Below, piece by piece: positions 1 through 9,360 of a DNA stretch of 64,000 nucleotides (positions within the stretch are counted from its first letter, which is position 1; each line of letters starts with the position of its first letter). The notes beneath the pieces were generated by a model. It searched no databases. It had not been told where the DNA came from and saw only the letters and a program-made list of their open reading frames with translations. The stretch comes from V1-33 sp964523105 (lineage in GTDB: Bacteria > Verrucomicrobiota > Verrucomicrobiia > Verrucomicrobiales > V1-33): the NCBI GenBank assembly GCA_964523105.1, contig CAZFZN010000027.1, positions 40,239-104,238 of the forward strand, read 5' to 3'. Made by a program: the position numbers and the translations under genes.

Positions 1-2808
1 CAGCAGCCCGGCACGGCCCAGCAGCACGCGGTTGCGGTACTCCGCTGGAAAGAAGCTGACCGGAGGCAGACTCTTCATCCCCGCGTCGATGGTCTCCAGT
101 TGCGCGGCGAGGTTGTGATTGCGCTCGTGCAGGTGCCGCAGCTGATTCAAATAACGCAGCGTCTGAAAATCCCCTGGCGGCCGCGCCGCGAGAATACCGG
201 CCAGCCCGCGGGTCGCTTCATGAAGGTCCGGCAGCCGGTCATGCTCGCTGGCCATGGCCCGGAGGAGATGCAGCGCCACGACGAAGTTCTCCCCGGCGCT
301 CATCGTCTCCCGGGCTTTGGCGATGAGCCTGACAAATGCATCGTGAGCCTCGTCGAAATGACCGCCGACCAGCCGGATGAAGTAATAAACGCTTTCGAGT
401 TCGAGCGAGATGCGGGCACTCTCCGGGCGGCGCGCCGCCTCCTCCATGCCGCGGCGCACCACCACCTCGAACTCCGGCAGCCGGTCGTTTTTCCGCAGCA
501 CCTCGATCAGTTCCGTCATGCCCTTGCCGGAGATCTCCGAGAGCTTGGTGGAGGAATTCTTTGGCAGCGAGGAGGCTTCCGGAAGCGCGGCCGCCGCGGT
601 GCTCAGGCAAAGCCGGATCAGTTCCTCCATGGTCCGGGGATGATCGGCGCCCAGTTTTTTCATCAGCGCCTCGAAGACTTCGCGGTGCTCCGCCGCTCCC
701 TGGTCCGGAGTGCCGGCGGCGCGAAAATCGGCAAGTCTCCCCTGCACCATGAGCGTGATCGGATGGTCCGCGCCGAGGCTCGCCTCCGCCCTTTGCAGCG
801 CCGTGCCCGCCATCTGCGCCGCCTCACTGCTGCGGCCTTTCCGGCTCAGAGAATCCGCGAGCGACAACAGCGGCTCGATGGTACGCGGACTGCCGGCACC
901 GCTTTGCGACTCGGCCAGACCCAGCGCCTGGCGGCTCCAGTGCTCTGCTTCGTCCACTTCGCCGCAGCCGAGAAAGACCACCGCGGCCTGCTGCAGAATC
1001 TCCAGCCTTGTCGCATGACCGGAAGGGCGCGCCACCGCCTCGCGCACCGTTTCCAGAGCGCGGTCATTTTTTCCGAGGCGGTGCCACACCTCGGCGAGCC
1101 GTGCTTCGGTCAGGGCATATTCCGGCGCGGCGGGCTGCATTCCTGCAAGCGCTGCGGTGAAGCGCTTCTGCGCCGCCTCATAACGGCCGAGATCGCACAG
1201 CAGCCAGCCCATGTCGGCCAGCAGCGCGCTCCTTTCCGGCAATTCATGATTTTCGGCCAGGGCCAGCCCCGCGGCGAACTGCCGTTCCGCGGCCGTGTAC
1301 TCCGCGAGACTTTGATAGGCACGGCCCACCGTTTGGCGCAGGGAGATCTCCACTTCGGGCTCCAGAGGCGTGGCCGCGTCGAAGTCGCGCGTGAAATCAT
1401 CCAGCAGCGAACGCAGCGTGTAGTCGCCTCCTTTGGCGGCAATGGGGTTGGCGGAAGCGAACGCGCGGTTCATCACTGCGATGACGCGCTCGGCCCGCCG
1501 GTGCTGCACTTCTTTGGCTGCGGCTTCGCGGCGGGCCCGGTGCAAACCGTAGAGCGCCAGGGAAAGTCCGCCGCACAGGGCCAGCAGCGCAATCGCCGCC
1601 GCCGTGACTCCCGCGCGGTGACGCCGCGAGAATTTTCTCAGGCCGTACCAAAACGAAGGCGGACCGACCGAAACCGGCAGGTTCTCGAGATGCCGCACCA
1701 CGTCGTCGGCGAAAGCAGCGGCCGTGGCATAGCGGCGTTCCGGCTCCTTCTCCAGTGCCTTCATGACAATCCAGTCGAGATCACCCTTCAGCAGTTTCAC
1801 CGGCGCGGCGAAGTCCGCGCGCAGGCCCGGCTGCGCCGGCGCGGCAGTCAGACCGGCCACGCGCGTGCTGGGCTTCGGCGGCACGTCCTCACTGATGCGC
1901 CGCTGCAGTTCCGCCAGCGCTGCGGCCTTCAACTGCGCAGCATCCAGCGGCGTCACGCCTGTGAGCAGTTCGTAGAGCAGCACACCCAGCGAATAGACAT
2001 CCGAGCGCATGTCCACATCCGGGCCGCCCAGACCCGCCTGTTCCGGGCTCATGTAGGCCGGCGTGCCCATAAGCTGACGCAGGCCGGTATGCAGCGTCGC
2101 TCCGGCATCGAGGCCGCGCATGGCTTTGGCGATGCCAAAGTCGATCACCACCGCCCGCGGCGCACCGCCGGTTTCCGTCACCATGATATTCGACGGTTTC
2201 AAGTCGCGGTGGATCACTCCCCGGGTATGCGCGTGCTGCACCGCGCGGCAGATCTCACAGAAAAGTTCCAGCCGTGCCCGCGGAGGCGTTCTCCGGAGCA
2301 TGCAGTAGTCCGTCACCGGCACTCCGTCCACAAACTCCATCACGAAATACGGCCGCCCCAGCGGCGTCATGCCGGCATCGAACACCCTCGCGATGCCGGG
2401 ATGATCCATCATCGCCAGTGTCTGCCGCTCCGCTTCGAACCGCGCCAGCACCTGCTTCGAATCCAGCCCGGCCTTCAGCATCTTCAACGCCACGCGCCGC
2501 CGCACCGGCTCACGCTGCTCCGCCAGAAACACCTCGCCGTAGGCCCCCTCTCCCAGCTTCTCCAGAAGTTGATAGGCTCCGATGGCCCCGCACGGCAGCG
2601 TCCCGAAATCGAGGGCCGTCTCCCCGTCCGCCTGCATCGTCGGCTCGGAAAGAAACGCCCCGGCCCGCTCGCCTGCGGCCAGCAGGGCCCCGACTTCCGC
2701 CCGCAGCGCGTCATCGGCGCCGCAGCACTCGTCGAGCACAGTCGCCCGCTCCCCCGGCGGCGCGGAGCAGACGCGGTGATAGATTTCGCGGAGTCGCAGC
2801 AGGTTCAT
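1..2808 (-). CDS. Serine/threonine protein kinase with TPR-like C-terminal half (3' end beyond the window)
   Basis: Membrane-anchored Hanks-type kinase. The visible 936 codons run in frame to the first base of the window, so the C-terminus is missing. A helical leader (about 1-70) is followed by the kinase domain: glycine loop GEGAYGEV (86-93), ATP lysine in ALK (109), catalytic HRDLKPSN (200-207), DFG (223-225) and MSPEQ (about 253-257). One transmembrane helix lies near 400-420. The rest is a long helical, alanine-rich region that reads like tetratricopeptide repeats. ATG at 2808 lies 6 bp after the sigma factor stop, and a GGAGG-type ribosome site sits inside the end of that gene, so the two are probably translationally coupled. 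Such sigma-kinase pairs are common in Planctomycetes and Verrucomicrobia. The substrate is unknown; phosphorylation acting on the sigma factor is an inference. Confidence 0.93.
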   Translation of the reverse strand, partial: MNLLRLREIYHRVCSAPPGERATVLDECCGADDALRAEVGALLAAGERAGAFLSEPTMQADGETALDFGTLPCGAIGAYQLLEKLGEGAYGEVFLAEQREPVRRRVALKMLKAGLDSKQVLARFEAERQTLAMMDHPGIARVFDAGMTPLGRPYFVMEFVDGVPVTDYCMLRRTPPRARLELFCEICRAVQHAHTRGVIHRDLKPSNIMVTETGGAPRAVVIDFGIAKAMRGLDAGATLHTGLRQLMGTPAYMSPEQAGLGGPDVDMRSDVYSLGVLLYELLTGVTPLDAAQLKAAALAELQRRISEDVPPKPSTRVAGLTAAPAQPGLRADFAAPVKLLKGDLDWIVMKALEKEPERRYATAAAFADDVVRHLENLPVSVGPPSFWYGLRKFSRRHRAGVTAAAIALLALCGGLSLALYGLHRARREAAAKEVQHRRAERVIAVMNRAFASANPIAAKGGDYTLRSLLDDFTRDFDAATPLEPEVEISLRQTVGRAYQSLAEYTAAERQFAAGLALAENHELPERSALLADMGWLLCDLGRYEAAQKRFTAALAGMQPAAPEYALTEARLAEVWHRLGKNDRALETVREAVARPSGHATRLEILQQAAVVFLGCGEVDEAEHWSRQALGLAESQSGAGSPRTIEPLLSLADSLSRKGRSSEAAQMAGTALQRAEASLGADHPITLMVQGRLADFRAAGTPDQGAAEHREVFEALMKKLGADHPRTMEELIRLCLSTAAAALPEASSLPKNSSTKLSEISGKGMTELIEVLRKNDRLPEFEVVVRRGMEEAARRPESARISLELESVYYFIRLVGGHFDEAHDAFVRLIAKARETMSAGENFVVALHLLRAMASEHDRLPDLHEATRGLAGILAARPPGDFQTLRYLNQLRHLHERNHNLAAQLETIDAGMKSLPPVSFFPAEYRNRVLLGRAGLL

Positions 2809-2814
2809 GACCGG

Positions 2815-3393
2815 TCATCCCTCCAGTTCCTTGAACAGCCATGCCCGCGCAAACCCCCACTCCCGCACCACCGTGCGCGGGGAGAGTCCCAGCGTGCGCG
2901 CCGTCTCCGCCACCGTGAGTCCGGCGAAGAATCGAAGTCTGACAATTTGTCCCAGCGTGGCATCCATTGCTTCAAGGCGCACGATGGCCTCATTCAGCGC
3001 CAGGATTTTTTCCGAATCCCCTGCCGCGACCTCGATGAGGTTGATGGGCACGAACTCCACAGCGCCGCCGCCGCGCTTGAGGGCGTTTTTGCTCCGGGCG
3101 TGATCCACCAGGATGCGCCGCATGGCCTCCGCCGCGGCATTGTAAAAGTGGGTCCGGTCCTGCCAGTCTCGCTTCTCGAGCGACGGAGCCAGCTTGAGGA
3201 GGGCTTCATGCACCAGTTCCGTCGCCTGCAGCGTAAAGTCCTCGCGTTCACCGGCAATTCGCCCCCGGGCGATGCTGCGCAGCTGGTCATACACGAGAGG
3301 AATGAGCGCATCCGCCGCCTCCGCTTTGCCGGCGGCGGCTTCCTGCAAAAGCAGGGTGATCTGTGCAGCGTCGTTGTTCAGGGAACCGGCCAT
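2815..3393 (-). CDS. ECF-subfamily RNA polymerase sigma factor
   Basis: A 192-residue sigma factor of the type found beside Ser/Thr kinases in planctomycetes and verrucomicrobia (TIGR02999-like). Region 2 covers roughly residues 20-90, including the QATELVHEALLKL segment and the HFYNAAAEAMRRILVDHAR segment. Region 4 follows at about 130-190, with a helix-turn-helix reading TVAETARTLGLSPRTV. A longer reading frame extends upstream to 3795, but ATG at 3393 gives the normal family length and MAGSLNNDAAQITLLL as N-terminus, so it was chosen. The kinase gene starts 6 bp downstream on the same strand. Regulation is likely through that kinase; no anti-sigma factor is visible. Confidence 0.92.
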   Translation of the reverse strand: MAGSLNNDAAQITLLLQEAAAGKAEAADALIPLVYDQLRSIARGRIAGEREDFTLQATELVHEALLKLAPSLEKRDWQDRTHFYNAAAEAMRRILVDHARSKNALKRGGGAVEFVPINLIEVAAGDSEKILALNEAIVRLEAMDATLGQIVRLRFFAGLTVAETARTLGLSPRTVVREWGFARAWLFKELEG

Positions 3394-3482
3394 CGGCCCG
3401 GTGCTTAACAAAACGGCCGCCGTTTGCCAATCATTATCCGCAGCGCCGGCGGCACAAGAACCGGCCGCGGGCGTCGAAGGAC

Positions 3483-4889
3483 TCAGGGTGCCTCCACCAC
3501 ACGGAAATAGCGGTACGGGCTGCTGGCGGGATCGACGCGGTAGGAATCCCCCACAGCATCGGGGATCGCTTCCCACTGCCTCATGTCCACCGACCCCTCG
3601 AGCACAAGTCCGGCCGCGGCGTTCCAGTTCAGAAAAAACAAACCGGGCAGTTCCCCGTTGGTGCCAAAGGCACTGAAATCCACCCGCTGTGCAAAGGTCT
3701 GCTCCTGAACAGCCGAATCTTTGACACCGACAATGATTGCCTGACTTGTGCCGTCGGTCACCCCGCCGATCATGACGGAGTGGTCGGCATTGCACCGCAG
3801 GGTCACTCCTCCGAATCCTGGCAGGGTCACCGCACCGCCGGGGCCGGCAGAAATGCCAGAACCGCCCGAAGCCGGCACTGCGACATTCCTCGTCCGCAAG
3901 ACGAACGGGGCTTCATGGAACACATCCACGAGGAACTCTCCGACCTGTGCGAAGGAGTCATTCGTGGCCTGACGGGAGGTATCCGTGCCCGGGTTGTAAT
4001 AGGTCTCGGTCAGCGTGGTGGGCACATCCAGCGCAGCAAACCGCCAGCTTCCGGCGATGTCAGCCACCGTTGCCGCAGCCGGCTGTTTGACCATGACGAC
4101 GAAGTCCCTTTCCTCCGTGCCGTTCTCCGCCCGGACCATCACGGTGCGGGAGGCGTTGATCGAAAAAGCCAGGGGATCATCCCCGGTGACGGTGAGGGTG
4201 ACGCCAGTCCCCGAACCCGGCTGAAGGCTCCCGTCGAAGGTGCCGGTGAACTGGCCGTTCGCTCCCACCGTGATCGTTCCTGTCACCTGATCAAATTCAT
4301 TGGTGAAGTAAGTGTCCAGCAGGCGTTCGCCGATATTGCGCGTGAGATCCGCCGGAGTGGAAAAAGCCACCAGATGCCACGTGCCGGCAAGATCCGCCGC
4401 CGTCACGGTTTGCGGTTTCTTCAGGCAGAGGGTCAGGCTCTGTTCTTCATCATTCCGCGACCGTTCAAACAAAACGTCCCGGGAGACATTGGCGAAAACC
4501 GTCCCGGCCTCGCCGGCATCGGTGTAGGTAATCCGGTTTCCGGAAACGGCGACCACCGTGCCCGAAACACCGCCTGAAACGATGCCGCCGGCCGATAGCT
4601 GGAATGACCGGGACTCGGTGGAGTAGCTTTCGGGGTAGAACGCATTGACCAGCACTTCCGCCCCGATTGCGGTCCCGTCCAGCACCTCGAGGTATTTGTC
4701 GCCGCTTCCAGTCCACTCGGCCCGGCTGGTCCGGGTTTCTCCGTCCGGGTATTGCAGGAACGTTTCCAGCAGGCAGGTGGGAGTCGTTAAGGAGTGAATG
4801 GTCCAGTCGCCGGCGAAGGGCGCCGCGATCTGCGCCCCGGCGGAGGTGCCCAGGACCAACAGGCTGCCCAGCATAGCGCCCCATTCCAT
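3483..4889 (-). CDS. Secreted protein with three internal repeats, function unknown
   Basis: 468 residues with a signal peptide (MEWGAMLGSLLVLGTSAGAQ). At least three related segments can be read, each starting with a GxW core: FAGDWTIHSL, DLAGTWHLVAF and DIAGSWRFAAL. Each continues with a beta-rich stretch, so the mature protein is probably tandem beta-barrel or beta-sandwich units. The last 50 residues resemble the C-terminal module of two other secreted proteins in this window (FFLNWN, VLEGSVDMRQW, YFRV at the end). ATG at 4889 was preferred over a start near 5030 because it directly precedes the signal peptide and has a GGAGGGG ribosome site upstream. It lies 89 bp upstream of the sigma gene on the same strand and could share its transcript. 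Enzymatic function is not recognised. Confidence 0.8.
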   Translation of the reverse strand: MEWGAMLGSLLVLGTSAGAQIAAPFAGDWTIHSLTTPTCLLETFLQYPDGETRTSRAEWTGSGDKYLEVLDGTAIGAEVLVNAFYPESYSTESRSFQLSAGGIVSGGVSGTVVAVSGNRITYTDAGEAGTVFANVSRDVLFERSRNDEEQSLTLCLKKPQTVTAADLAGTWHLVAFSTPADLTRNIGERLLDTYFTNEFDQVTGTITVGANGQFTGTFDGSLQPGSGTGVTLTVTGDDPLAFSINASRTVMVRAENGTEERDFVVMVKQPAAATVADIAGSWRFAALDVPTTLTETYYNPGTDTSRQATNDSFAQVGEFLVDVFHEAPFVLRTRNVAVPASGGSGISAGPGGAVTLPGFGGVTLRCNADHSVMIGGVTDGTSQAIIVGVKDSAVQEQTFAQRVDFSAFGTNGELPGLFFLNWNAAAGLVLEGSVDMRQWEAIPDAVGDSYRVDPASSPYRYFRVVEAP

Positions 4890-5158
4890 GCCCCCTCCGA
4901 CTCTAACGATGACCCGCCGGCCGCGACTCCGGCTTCCCGCCGAATCTAATTTTTTCTTCCCGGTCGAATCGGTTCCCGGTGCGATGGCAAATGACAGGGA
5001 GCGGTTTACGGAGGTCAGTTGTGTAATCATAGAGAATATGGAACCTATACGAAGGTTTGGTTTGCTTAGTCAACTCTGCATCCAAACTTTTCTGAGGGAC
5101 GGCACGCATGCCCTTCGCCACCGGCTTGCCGACGCCCCCGGCACATGTTCTCTGCCCC

Positions 5159-6241
5159 ATGGCAAAAATTCTCTGTGCGATGTCCGGCGGAGTGGACAGC
5201 AGCGTGGCCGCGGCCCTGCTGCTGGAGCAGGGCCATGAGGTCACGGCGGCCTACATGAAGAACTGGATCAATGAAGACAATATCGCCGGCGACTGCCCGT
5301 GGATGCAGGACATCGAGGACGCCCGTGCCGTCGCGGAAAAGCTCGGTATCGAATTTCGCGTCGTCAATCTGATGCGCGACTACCGTGAGCGCGTCGTGCA
5401 CTATTTGCTCGAAGGCTACCGCAGCGGGGTGACACCGAACCCTGACGTGATGTGCAATCGTGAGATCAAGTTCGGTGTCTTTCTGCAGTACGCGCTCGAC
5501 CACGGTTTCGATTTTGTGGCCACCGGCCATTATGCGCGCGTGCGGCACGGGCCGGAATGCAGCCGCATCTTTCGCGGTGCCGATCCGGGCAAAGACCAGA
5601 CCTATTTTCTCGCCCTCATGCAGCAGCATCAGGCGCGGCATGCCCTCTTTCCCGTCGGCCACCTTCTCAAAGCCGAAGTCCGCGCCCGCGCCGCTGCGCT
5701 CGGCCTCAGCACCGCCGCGAAGAAGGACAGTCAGGGCATCTGCTTCATCGGTCAGGTGAAGATGACCGACTTCCTCCGCGCCTACGTGCCCGATGATCCG
5801 GGCGACATTGTCAGTCAGGAAGGAAAGAAACTGGGGCGTCACCGCGGGCTCCATTTATATACCCTCGGTCAGCGCAAAGGTCTCGGCGTCCCCTCCAACA
5901 CCTACCGGGAAGCTTACGTGGTGGTCGAGAAGCGCCCCGCCACCCGGGAACTCGTCCTCGCGTTCGACCACCCTGACACTCCGCTGCTTTACGCAAGCCG
6001 CTGCACGGTCACGAGCCTCTCCTGGCTCCACGACTTCCCTTCCCTGCCCGCCCGCATGGACGTGCAGCCCCGCTACCGCTGCCCCGGCCAGCCCTCACAA
6101 GTCGAAGACGCCGGCCACGGGCGCGTGCGAGTCATTTTCGACAAACCCCAGCGCGCCCTCTCCCCCGGCCAAATCTGCGCCTTTTATAATGGCGACGAAC
6201 TCCTCGGCGGCGGCATCTTCGAGCGGATCGAGTATGCCTGA
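5159..6241 (+). CDS. mnmA: tRNA-specific 2-thiouridylase MnmA
   Basis: Cytoplasmic enzyme that adds the 2-thio group to wobble U34 of tRNA-Lys, tRNA-Glu and tRNA-Gln, using ATP and persulfide sulfur from a relay. 360 residues, normal length. The PP-loop SGGVDSS lies near residues 9-15. The first catalytic Cys is C99 in PDVMCNREIKF and the second is C195 in SQGICFIG. GHYAR, KDQTYFL and the C-terminal beta-barrel region (LYTLGQRKGLG onward) are present. ATG at 5159 gives MAKILCAMSGGVDSS, the usual N-terminus. An in-frame ATG at 5108 would add 17 residues with no family support. Transcribed divergently from the secreted protein gene at 3483-4889. Confidence 0.97.
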   Translation: MAKILCAMSGGVDSSVAAALLLEQGHEVTAAYMKNWINEDNIAGDCPWMQDIEDARAVAEKLGIEFRVVNLMRDYRERVVHYLLEGYRSGVTPNPDVMCNREIKFGVFLQYALDHGFDFVATGHYARVRHGPECSRIFRGADPGKDQTYFLALMQQHQARHALFPVGHLLKAEVRARAAALGLSTAAKKDSQGICFIGQVKMTDFLRAYVPDDPGDIVSQEGKKLGRHRGLHLYTLGQRKGLGVPSNTYREAYVVVEKRPATRELVLAFDHPDTPLLYASRCTVTSLSWLHDFPSLPARMDVQPRYRCPGQPSQVEDAGHGRVRVIFDKPQRALSPGQICAFYNGDELLGGGIFERIEYA

Positions 6242-6328
6242 TCGGGGCGCCGTCCGTTTCTTCGCGCCTGCGGATTTGCCCCGGCGGCAATGCACGCTAC
6301 GAAGTGTCGCCATTACCCTTCCGCCGCC

Positions 6329-7195
6329 ATGACCAACCGCCGCCAATTCATTTCCACCGCCGCCGGCATCGGCGCCGCCGCCACTGTGAACTCCTCCGCC
6401 GCCGAAGATTACTACGTCGCCGCCAAAGGACGCATCCGGCAGTCCGTGGTCCACTGGTGCTTCAATCCCATGACCGTGGAGGAACTCGCCATCGGCGCCG
6501 CGAAGATGGGCCTCAAGTCCGTGGAACTCGTCGGCCCGGAGCACTGGCCCATGCTGAAAAAACACGGCCTCACCTGCGCCATCGCCGGCAGTCACGGATT
6601 TGCCAAAGGCTTCGCGCACCCGGAGGAGCACGACGAGTGCCTGACAAAACTCCGCACGAGCATCGACGCCTGTGCGGCGCACGGCGTGGAAAGCGTCATC
6701 ACGTTCTCCGGATTCACCCGCGGCATGGATCACGAAACGGCCCGCAAAAACATGATCGACGGTCTGAAAAAAATCGTGCCCCGCGCCGAGGAGAAAAAAG
6801 TGACCCTCTGCCTGGAAATGCTGAACAGCCGGGTGAGCGAAAACATGAAAGGGCACCCCGACTACTGGTGTGATCACATCGACTACGCGCTCGACATCTG
6901 CCGTGCCATTTCATCGGAGCGCATGAAGATGCTCTTCGACATCTATCATGTGCAGATCATGGACGGCGACGTGATTCGCCGGTATCAGGAATGCGCACCG
7001 TTTGTCGGCCACATTCACACCGCGGGAAATCCGGGCCGTCAGGAACTCGACGACGACCAGGAGATTCACTATCCCGGCATCATGCGCGCCATCGCGGCGA
7101 GCGGCTACAAAGGTTTTGTCGGGCAGGAGTTTATCCCGAAGCATGCGGACAAGCTGGCTTCGCTCAATGCCGCGGTGAAACTGTGCGATGTGTGA
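6329..7195 (+). CDS. Hydroxypyruvate isomerase-like TIM-barrel protein, exported
   Basis: 288 residues. The N-terminus (MTNRRQFISTAAGIGAAA) is a twin-arginine-type or secretory leader, so the enzyme is probably exported or lipid-associated. The remainder is a sugar-phosphate isomerase/epimerase (AP endonuclease 2-like) TIM barrel closest in pattern to hydroxypyruvate isomerase. Visible features are the LCLEMLNSR metal-ligand glutamate segment, MLFDIYHVQIMDGD, VGHIHTAGNPGRQELDDDQEIHYP and FVGQEFIPK. The true substrate cannot be told from sequence, because leader-bearing members of this family are abundant and largely uncharacterised in the PVC group. ATG at 6329 was chosen over 6290 because it starts the leader. 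It lies 87 bp after mnmA and runs convergently into the next gene with a 5-bp gap. Confidence 0.85.
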   Translation: MTNRRQFISTAAGIGAAATVNSSAAEDYYVAAKGRIRQSVVHWCFNPMTVEELAIGAAKMGLKSVELVGPEHWPMLKKHGLTCAIAGSHGFAKGFAHPEEHDECLTKLRTSIDACAAHGVESVITFSGFTRGMDHETARKNMIDGLKKIVPRAEEKKVTLCLEMLNSRVSENMKGHPDYWCDHIDYALDICRAISSERMKMLFDIYHVQIMDGDVIRRYQECAPFVGHIHTAGNPGRQELDDDQEIHYPGIMRAIAASGYKGFVGQEFIPKHADKLASLNAAVKLCDV

Positions 7196-7200
7196 GAGAC

Positions 7201-8139
7201 TCAGCGCGTAAAGCGCAGCGCGAGGAATTTGTGAACGTCGCCGCCGCCGTTGTCGGCCACGAGCAGGAGCGACCGGCTGCCGTCGGCCAGGAGCGGCCCC
7301 GCGCAGATGCCCTCGTAATTGGTCAGGCCGGTGATGCGCTGATAGAGCAGCGTCTTCTGCACCGGGGCCACATTCATGCCCGACAGGGAAGCCATCGCCG
7401 AGGTGTCCGTGGCATTCTCGAGACCGGCTAGATAGAGCCGCAGCTCCAGCCATGCCCCGGCGATGATGCGCTCCATGACGATCAGCCCGCCGCCCGGAAC
7501 GGCACACAGACCGGTGACTCCGGTGCCGCCCTGCACCAGCGGAGCCTCCGAGCGCCATGCGAACTGCCGCAGCGCGCGGCCCTTCGCATCGAACTCCTGG
7601 AGCCGCACCAGTCCACCGGCCTTGTGCGAGGACAGCGCCCCGTCCGGCGTCAGCGTGTCCTCGTTCGCCGTCCAGAGATGCCCGGTGTCAGGATCCCGCG
7701 TCAGCGCCTCCATGCCGCGGTTGAATCGCGCCTGCTGAAACACGGGCGGCAGCACCGGGGCGATCCGGCAGTCGCCCTTCAGCGTGATCTCCACCATGCC
7801 CGGAGGGCGTTCGGTGCTGACGATCAGCCGGTTCCTGTCAGGAACCCAGACGATGTCCTCGAAATCGACCAGTTTGGTGGTCACCGCAATCACCGGGTCC
7901 GCTGTTACGGCGGTGATCAGGCCGGTGGCTGAATCCAGAGCCAACTGCAGCGGAATGAGGCCCGGACGCCCGTCGGACACCGCGTAATAGAGTTCCTTGC
8001 GGCACCATGTCAGGCCGCTCAGTTCGCTGACCCCTGTCAGGGTCACCGCGAATTCCGGCTGCGGGCCGGCGGGAACGACGGCCGGCCCGGCGACGGCGGG
8101 CGCAACCGTGAGCAGAAGAAAGAAAAGTCGCAGGCGCAT
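7201..8139 (-). CDS. Secreted phytase-like (esterase-like) beta-propeller protein
   Basis: 312 residues with a signal peptide (MRLRLFFLLLTVAPAVAG). The body matches the phytase-like/esterase-like family (PF13449 type): an opening SELSGLTW segment, FEDIVWVPDRNRLIVSTE, FNRGMEALTRDPDTGHLWTANE, a GGGLIVMER strand, TNYEGICAGPLLADG and a closing LLLVADNGGG strand. The role is unproven in this family; phosphate-ester hydrolysis is a family-name inference only. An in-frame ATG at 8154 would add five residues. Tail to tail with the Hyi-like gene. Confidence 0.78.
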   Translation of the reverse strand: MRLRLFFLLLTVAPAVAGPAVVPAGPQPEFAVTLTGVSELSGLTWCRKELYYAVSDGRPGLIPLQLALDSATGLITAVTADPVIAVTTKLVDFEDIVWVPDRNRLIVSTERPPGMVEITLKGDCRIAPVLPPVFQQARFNRGMEALTRDPDTGHLWTANEDTLTPDGALSSHKAGGLVRLQEFDAKGRALRQFAWRSEAPLVQGGTGVTGLCAVPGGGLIVMERIIAGAWLELRLYLAGLENATDTSAMASLSGMNVAPVQKTLLYQRITGLTNYEGICAGPLLADGSRSLLLVADNGGGDVHKFLALRFTR

Positions 8140-8235
8140 AAGGGGATGGACCACGTTGACGTCGCACGCCGGAAGTCAGTCGCAGAACAAAGTCCAGGAA
8201 CGCGGCGCCCGCAATCGCATGCTGGCCATCTCTCC

Positions 8236-8862
8236 TCACGGAGCCGCCGGCGGCGGAACCGCAGCCAGGAACCTCACAAAATAGAACCGCCGGTCCGTCC
8301 CCCGCAGCGAGAGCCCCTTTGCTCCGAAGTCCATTTCGGCGATGCCGTTGGTGCTCTGATTTGAACTGAAAATGGCGATCGCCGCCGCTCCCTCCGCGTC
8401 CTTGAAGACGCGGCTCACCACGGCCGAATGCCCGGCCCACTTGCCGTCCTTTCTCCGGATCCAATATTGCACGAAATCGCCCTCGCGGACATCGGCGGCG
8501 GCGACGGCCGTTCCCCGTTTGATCAAATCCGCGAGGGCCGTCTGAATGCCCCTGGTGCGGGCGTCGCCGCTCTCCACCGCCGCATTCAAATCCTCAAACC
8601 GGCCGCGAATGTACAGCGCATCCGTCTCCGCTTTCGTCAGCGGCCGCTTGAGCAGAGCCTCCACCACCGCTCCGGTGAACTGCACGCAGTCGATTTGCTT
8701 TTTGCTTTGGTCAGGACCGTAGGTGAATCCGCTGAATCGCTGCGCCGCCACCCGCCTGGCGACGGAAACGACGTCGGCGGCCGCATTGGACGATTCGTTC
8801 GCCGGAACTTGCGCCGGCAATAAGATCAAGCCCAGGGCAGCAGCGCAGAGTGGCAGCTTCAT
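8236..8862 (-). CDS. Secreted NlpC/P60-like cysteine hydrolase
   Basis: 208 residues with a signal peptide (MKLPLCAAALGLILLPAQ). The pattern fits the papain-like NlpC/P60 superfamily: candidate nucleophile C59 in QIDCVQFTGAVVEALL, and candidate base H145 in WAGHSAVVSRV, preceded by the REGDFVQYW strand. The overall order (DCxxF, GDFVQYW, GHSAVV) resembles cell-wall or amide hydrolases of this fold. The exact subfamily and substrate are not clear. ATG at 8862 was chosen because it starts the signal peptide. It lies 80 bp downstream of atpC on the same strand but reads as a separate function. Confidence 0.65.
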   Translation of the reverse strand: MKLPLCAAALGLILLPAQVPANESSNAAADVVSVARRVAAQRFSGFTYGPDQSKKQIDCVQFTGAVVEALLKRPLTKAETDALYIRGRFEDLNAAVESGDARTRGIQTALADLIKRGTAVAAADVREGDFVQYWIRRKDGKWAGHSAVVSRVFKDAEGAAAIAIFSSNQSTNGIAEMDFGAKGLSLRGTDRRFYFVRFLAAVPPPAAP

Positions 8863-8942
8863 AGCACGCCGGGCATAGCCCGCGGCGCGACCGGTTGCAA
8901 TCAAGGAACGGAGGCGGGACTCGCCGTTTCTCTGACGGCTGG

Positions 8943-9359
8943 CTACAGCGTGCGTCGCTTCCGCTTCAGCTTGAGCTGGGCGAGGCTGTTGGCGATGGAG
9001 GCTTCCACGGCGGCGATCTCCTCGGCGCCAAGGTGCTCGGTTTCCTTGAGCCGGGCCTGGGCGCGCTGGAGGGCGGCTTCCACGGCCTGTTCGTCAATCT
9101 GCGTGTCTTTGATCGCCATGTCGGTGAGGACGTTGACGTGGTCACCCTGAATCTCTGCAAAACCGGCACCGATGGCGAGTTCGTGCGTGGAACCGTCCTT
9201 GCCTTTGTAGCGCAACTCGCCGGCGATGAGCGTGCTCACCAGATTGCTGTGCTGCGGCAGCACATCCATTTCGCCCGCGCCGCCGGGGAGCACGACGTCG
9301 CTGACTTCATCGGAGAAGGCTTTGCCTTCGGGAGTGACGATTTCGAGGCGGAAGGACAT
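8943..9359 (-). CDS. atpC: F1Fo ATP synthase subunit epsilon
   Basis: 138 residues, normal for the family. The N-terminal beta-sandwich opens with FRLEIVTPEGKAF and includes LPGGAGEMDVLPQHSNLV and a GAGFAEIQGDHVNVLTDMA strand. The two C-terminal helices are Ala/Glu/Arg-rich (EAALQRAQARLKETEHLG, EIAAVEASIANSLAQL). The subunit links gamma to the c-ring and inhibits ATP hydrolysis. It is the last gene of the atp operon. ATG at 9359 starts the conserved N-terminus. The 104-bp spacer to atpD is filled by a heptad repeat element, an unusually large gap inside this operon. Confidence 0.96.
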   Translation of the reverse strand: MSFRLEIVTPEGKAFSDEVSDVVLPGGAGEMDVLPQHSNLVSTLIAGELRYKGKDGSTHELAIGAGFAEIQGDHVNVLTDMAIKDTQIDEQAVEAALQRAQARLKETEHLGAEEIAAVEASIANSLAQLKLKRKRRTL

Positions 9360-9360
9360 G

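Noticed and set aside
100..3408. A 1102-codon open frame on the plus strand across the kinase and sigma genes
   Set aside because: It is the antisense of two clearly recognisable genes (kinase motifs HRDLKPSN and DFG; sigma regions 2 and 4), and its protein is Arg/His-rich without domain pattern, as expected from GC-rich antisense DNA.
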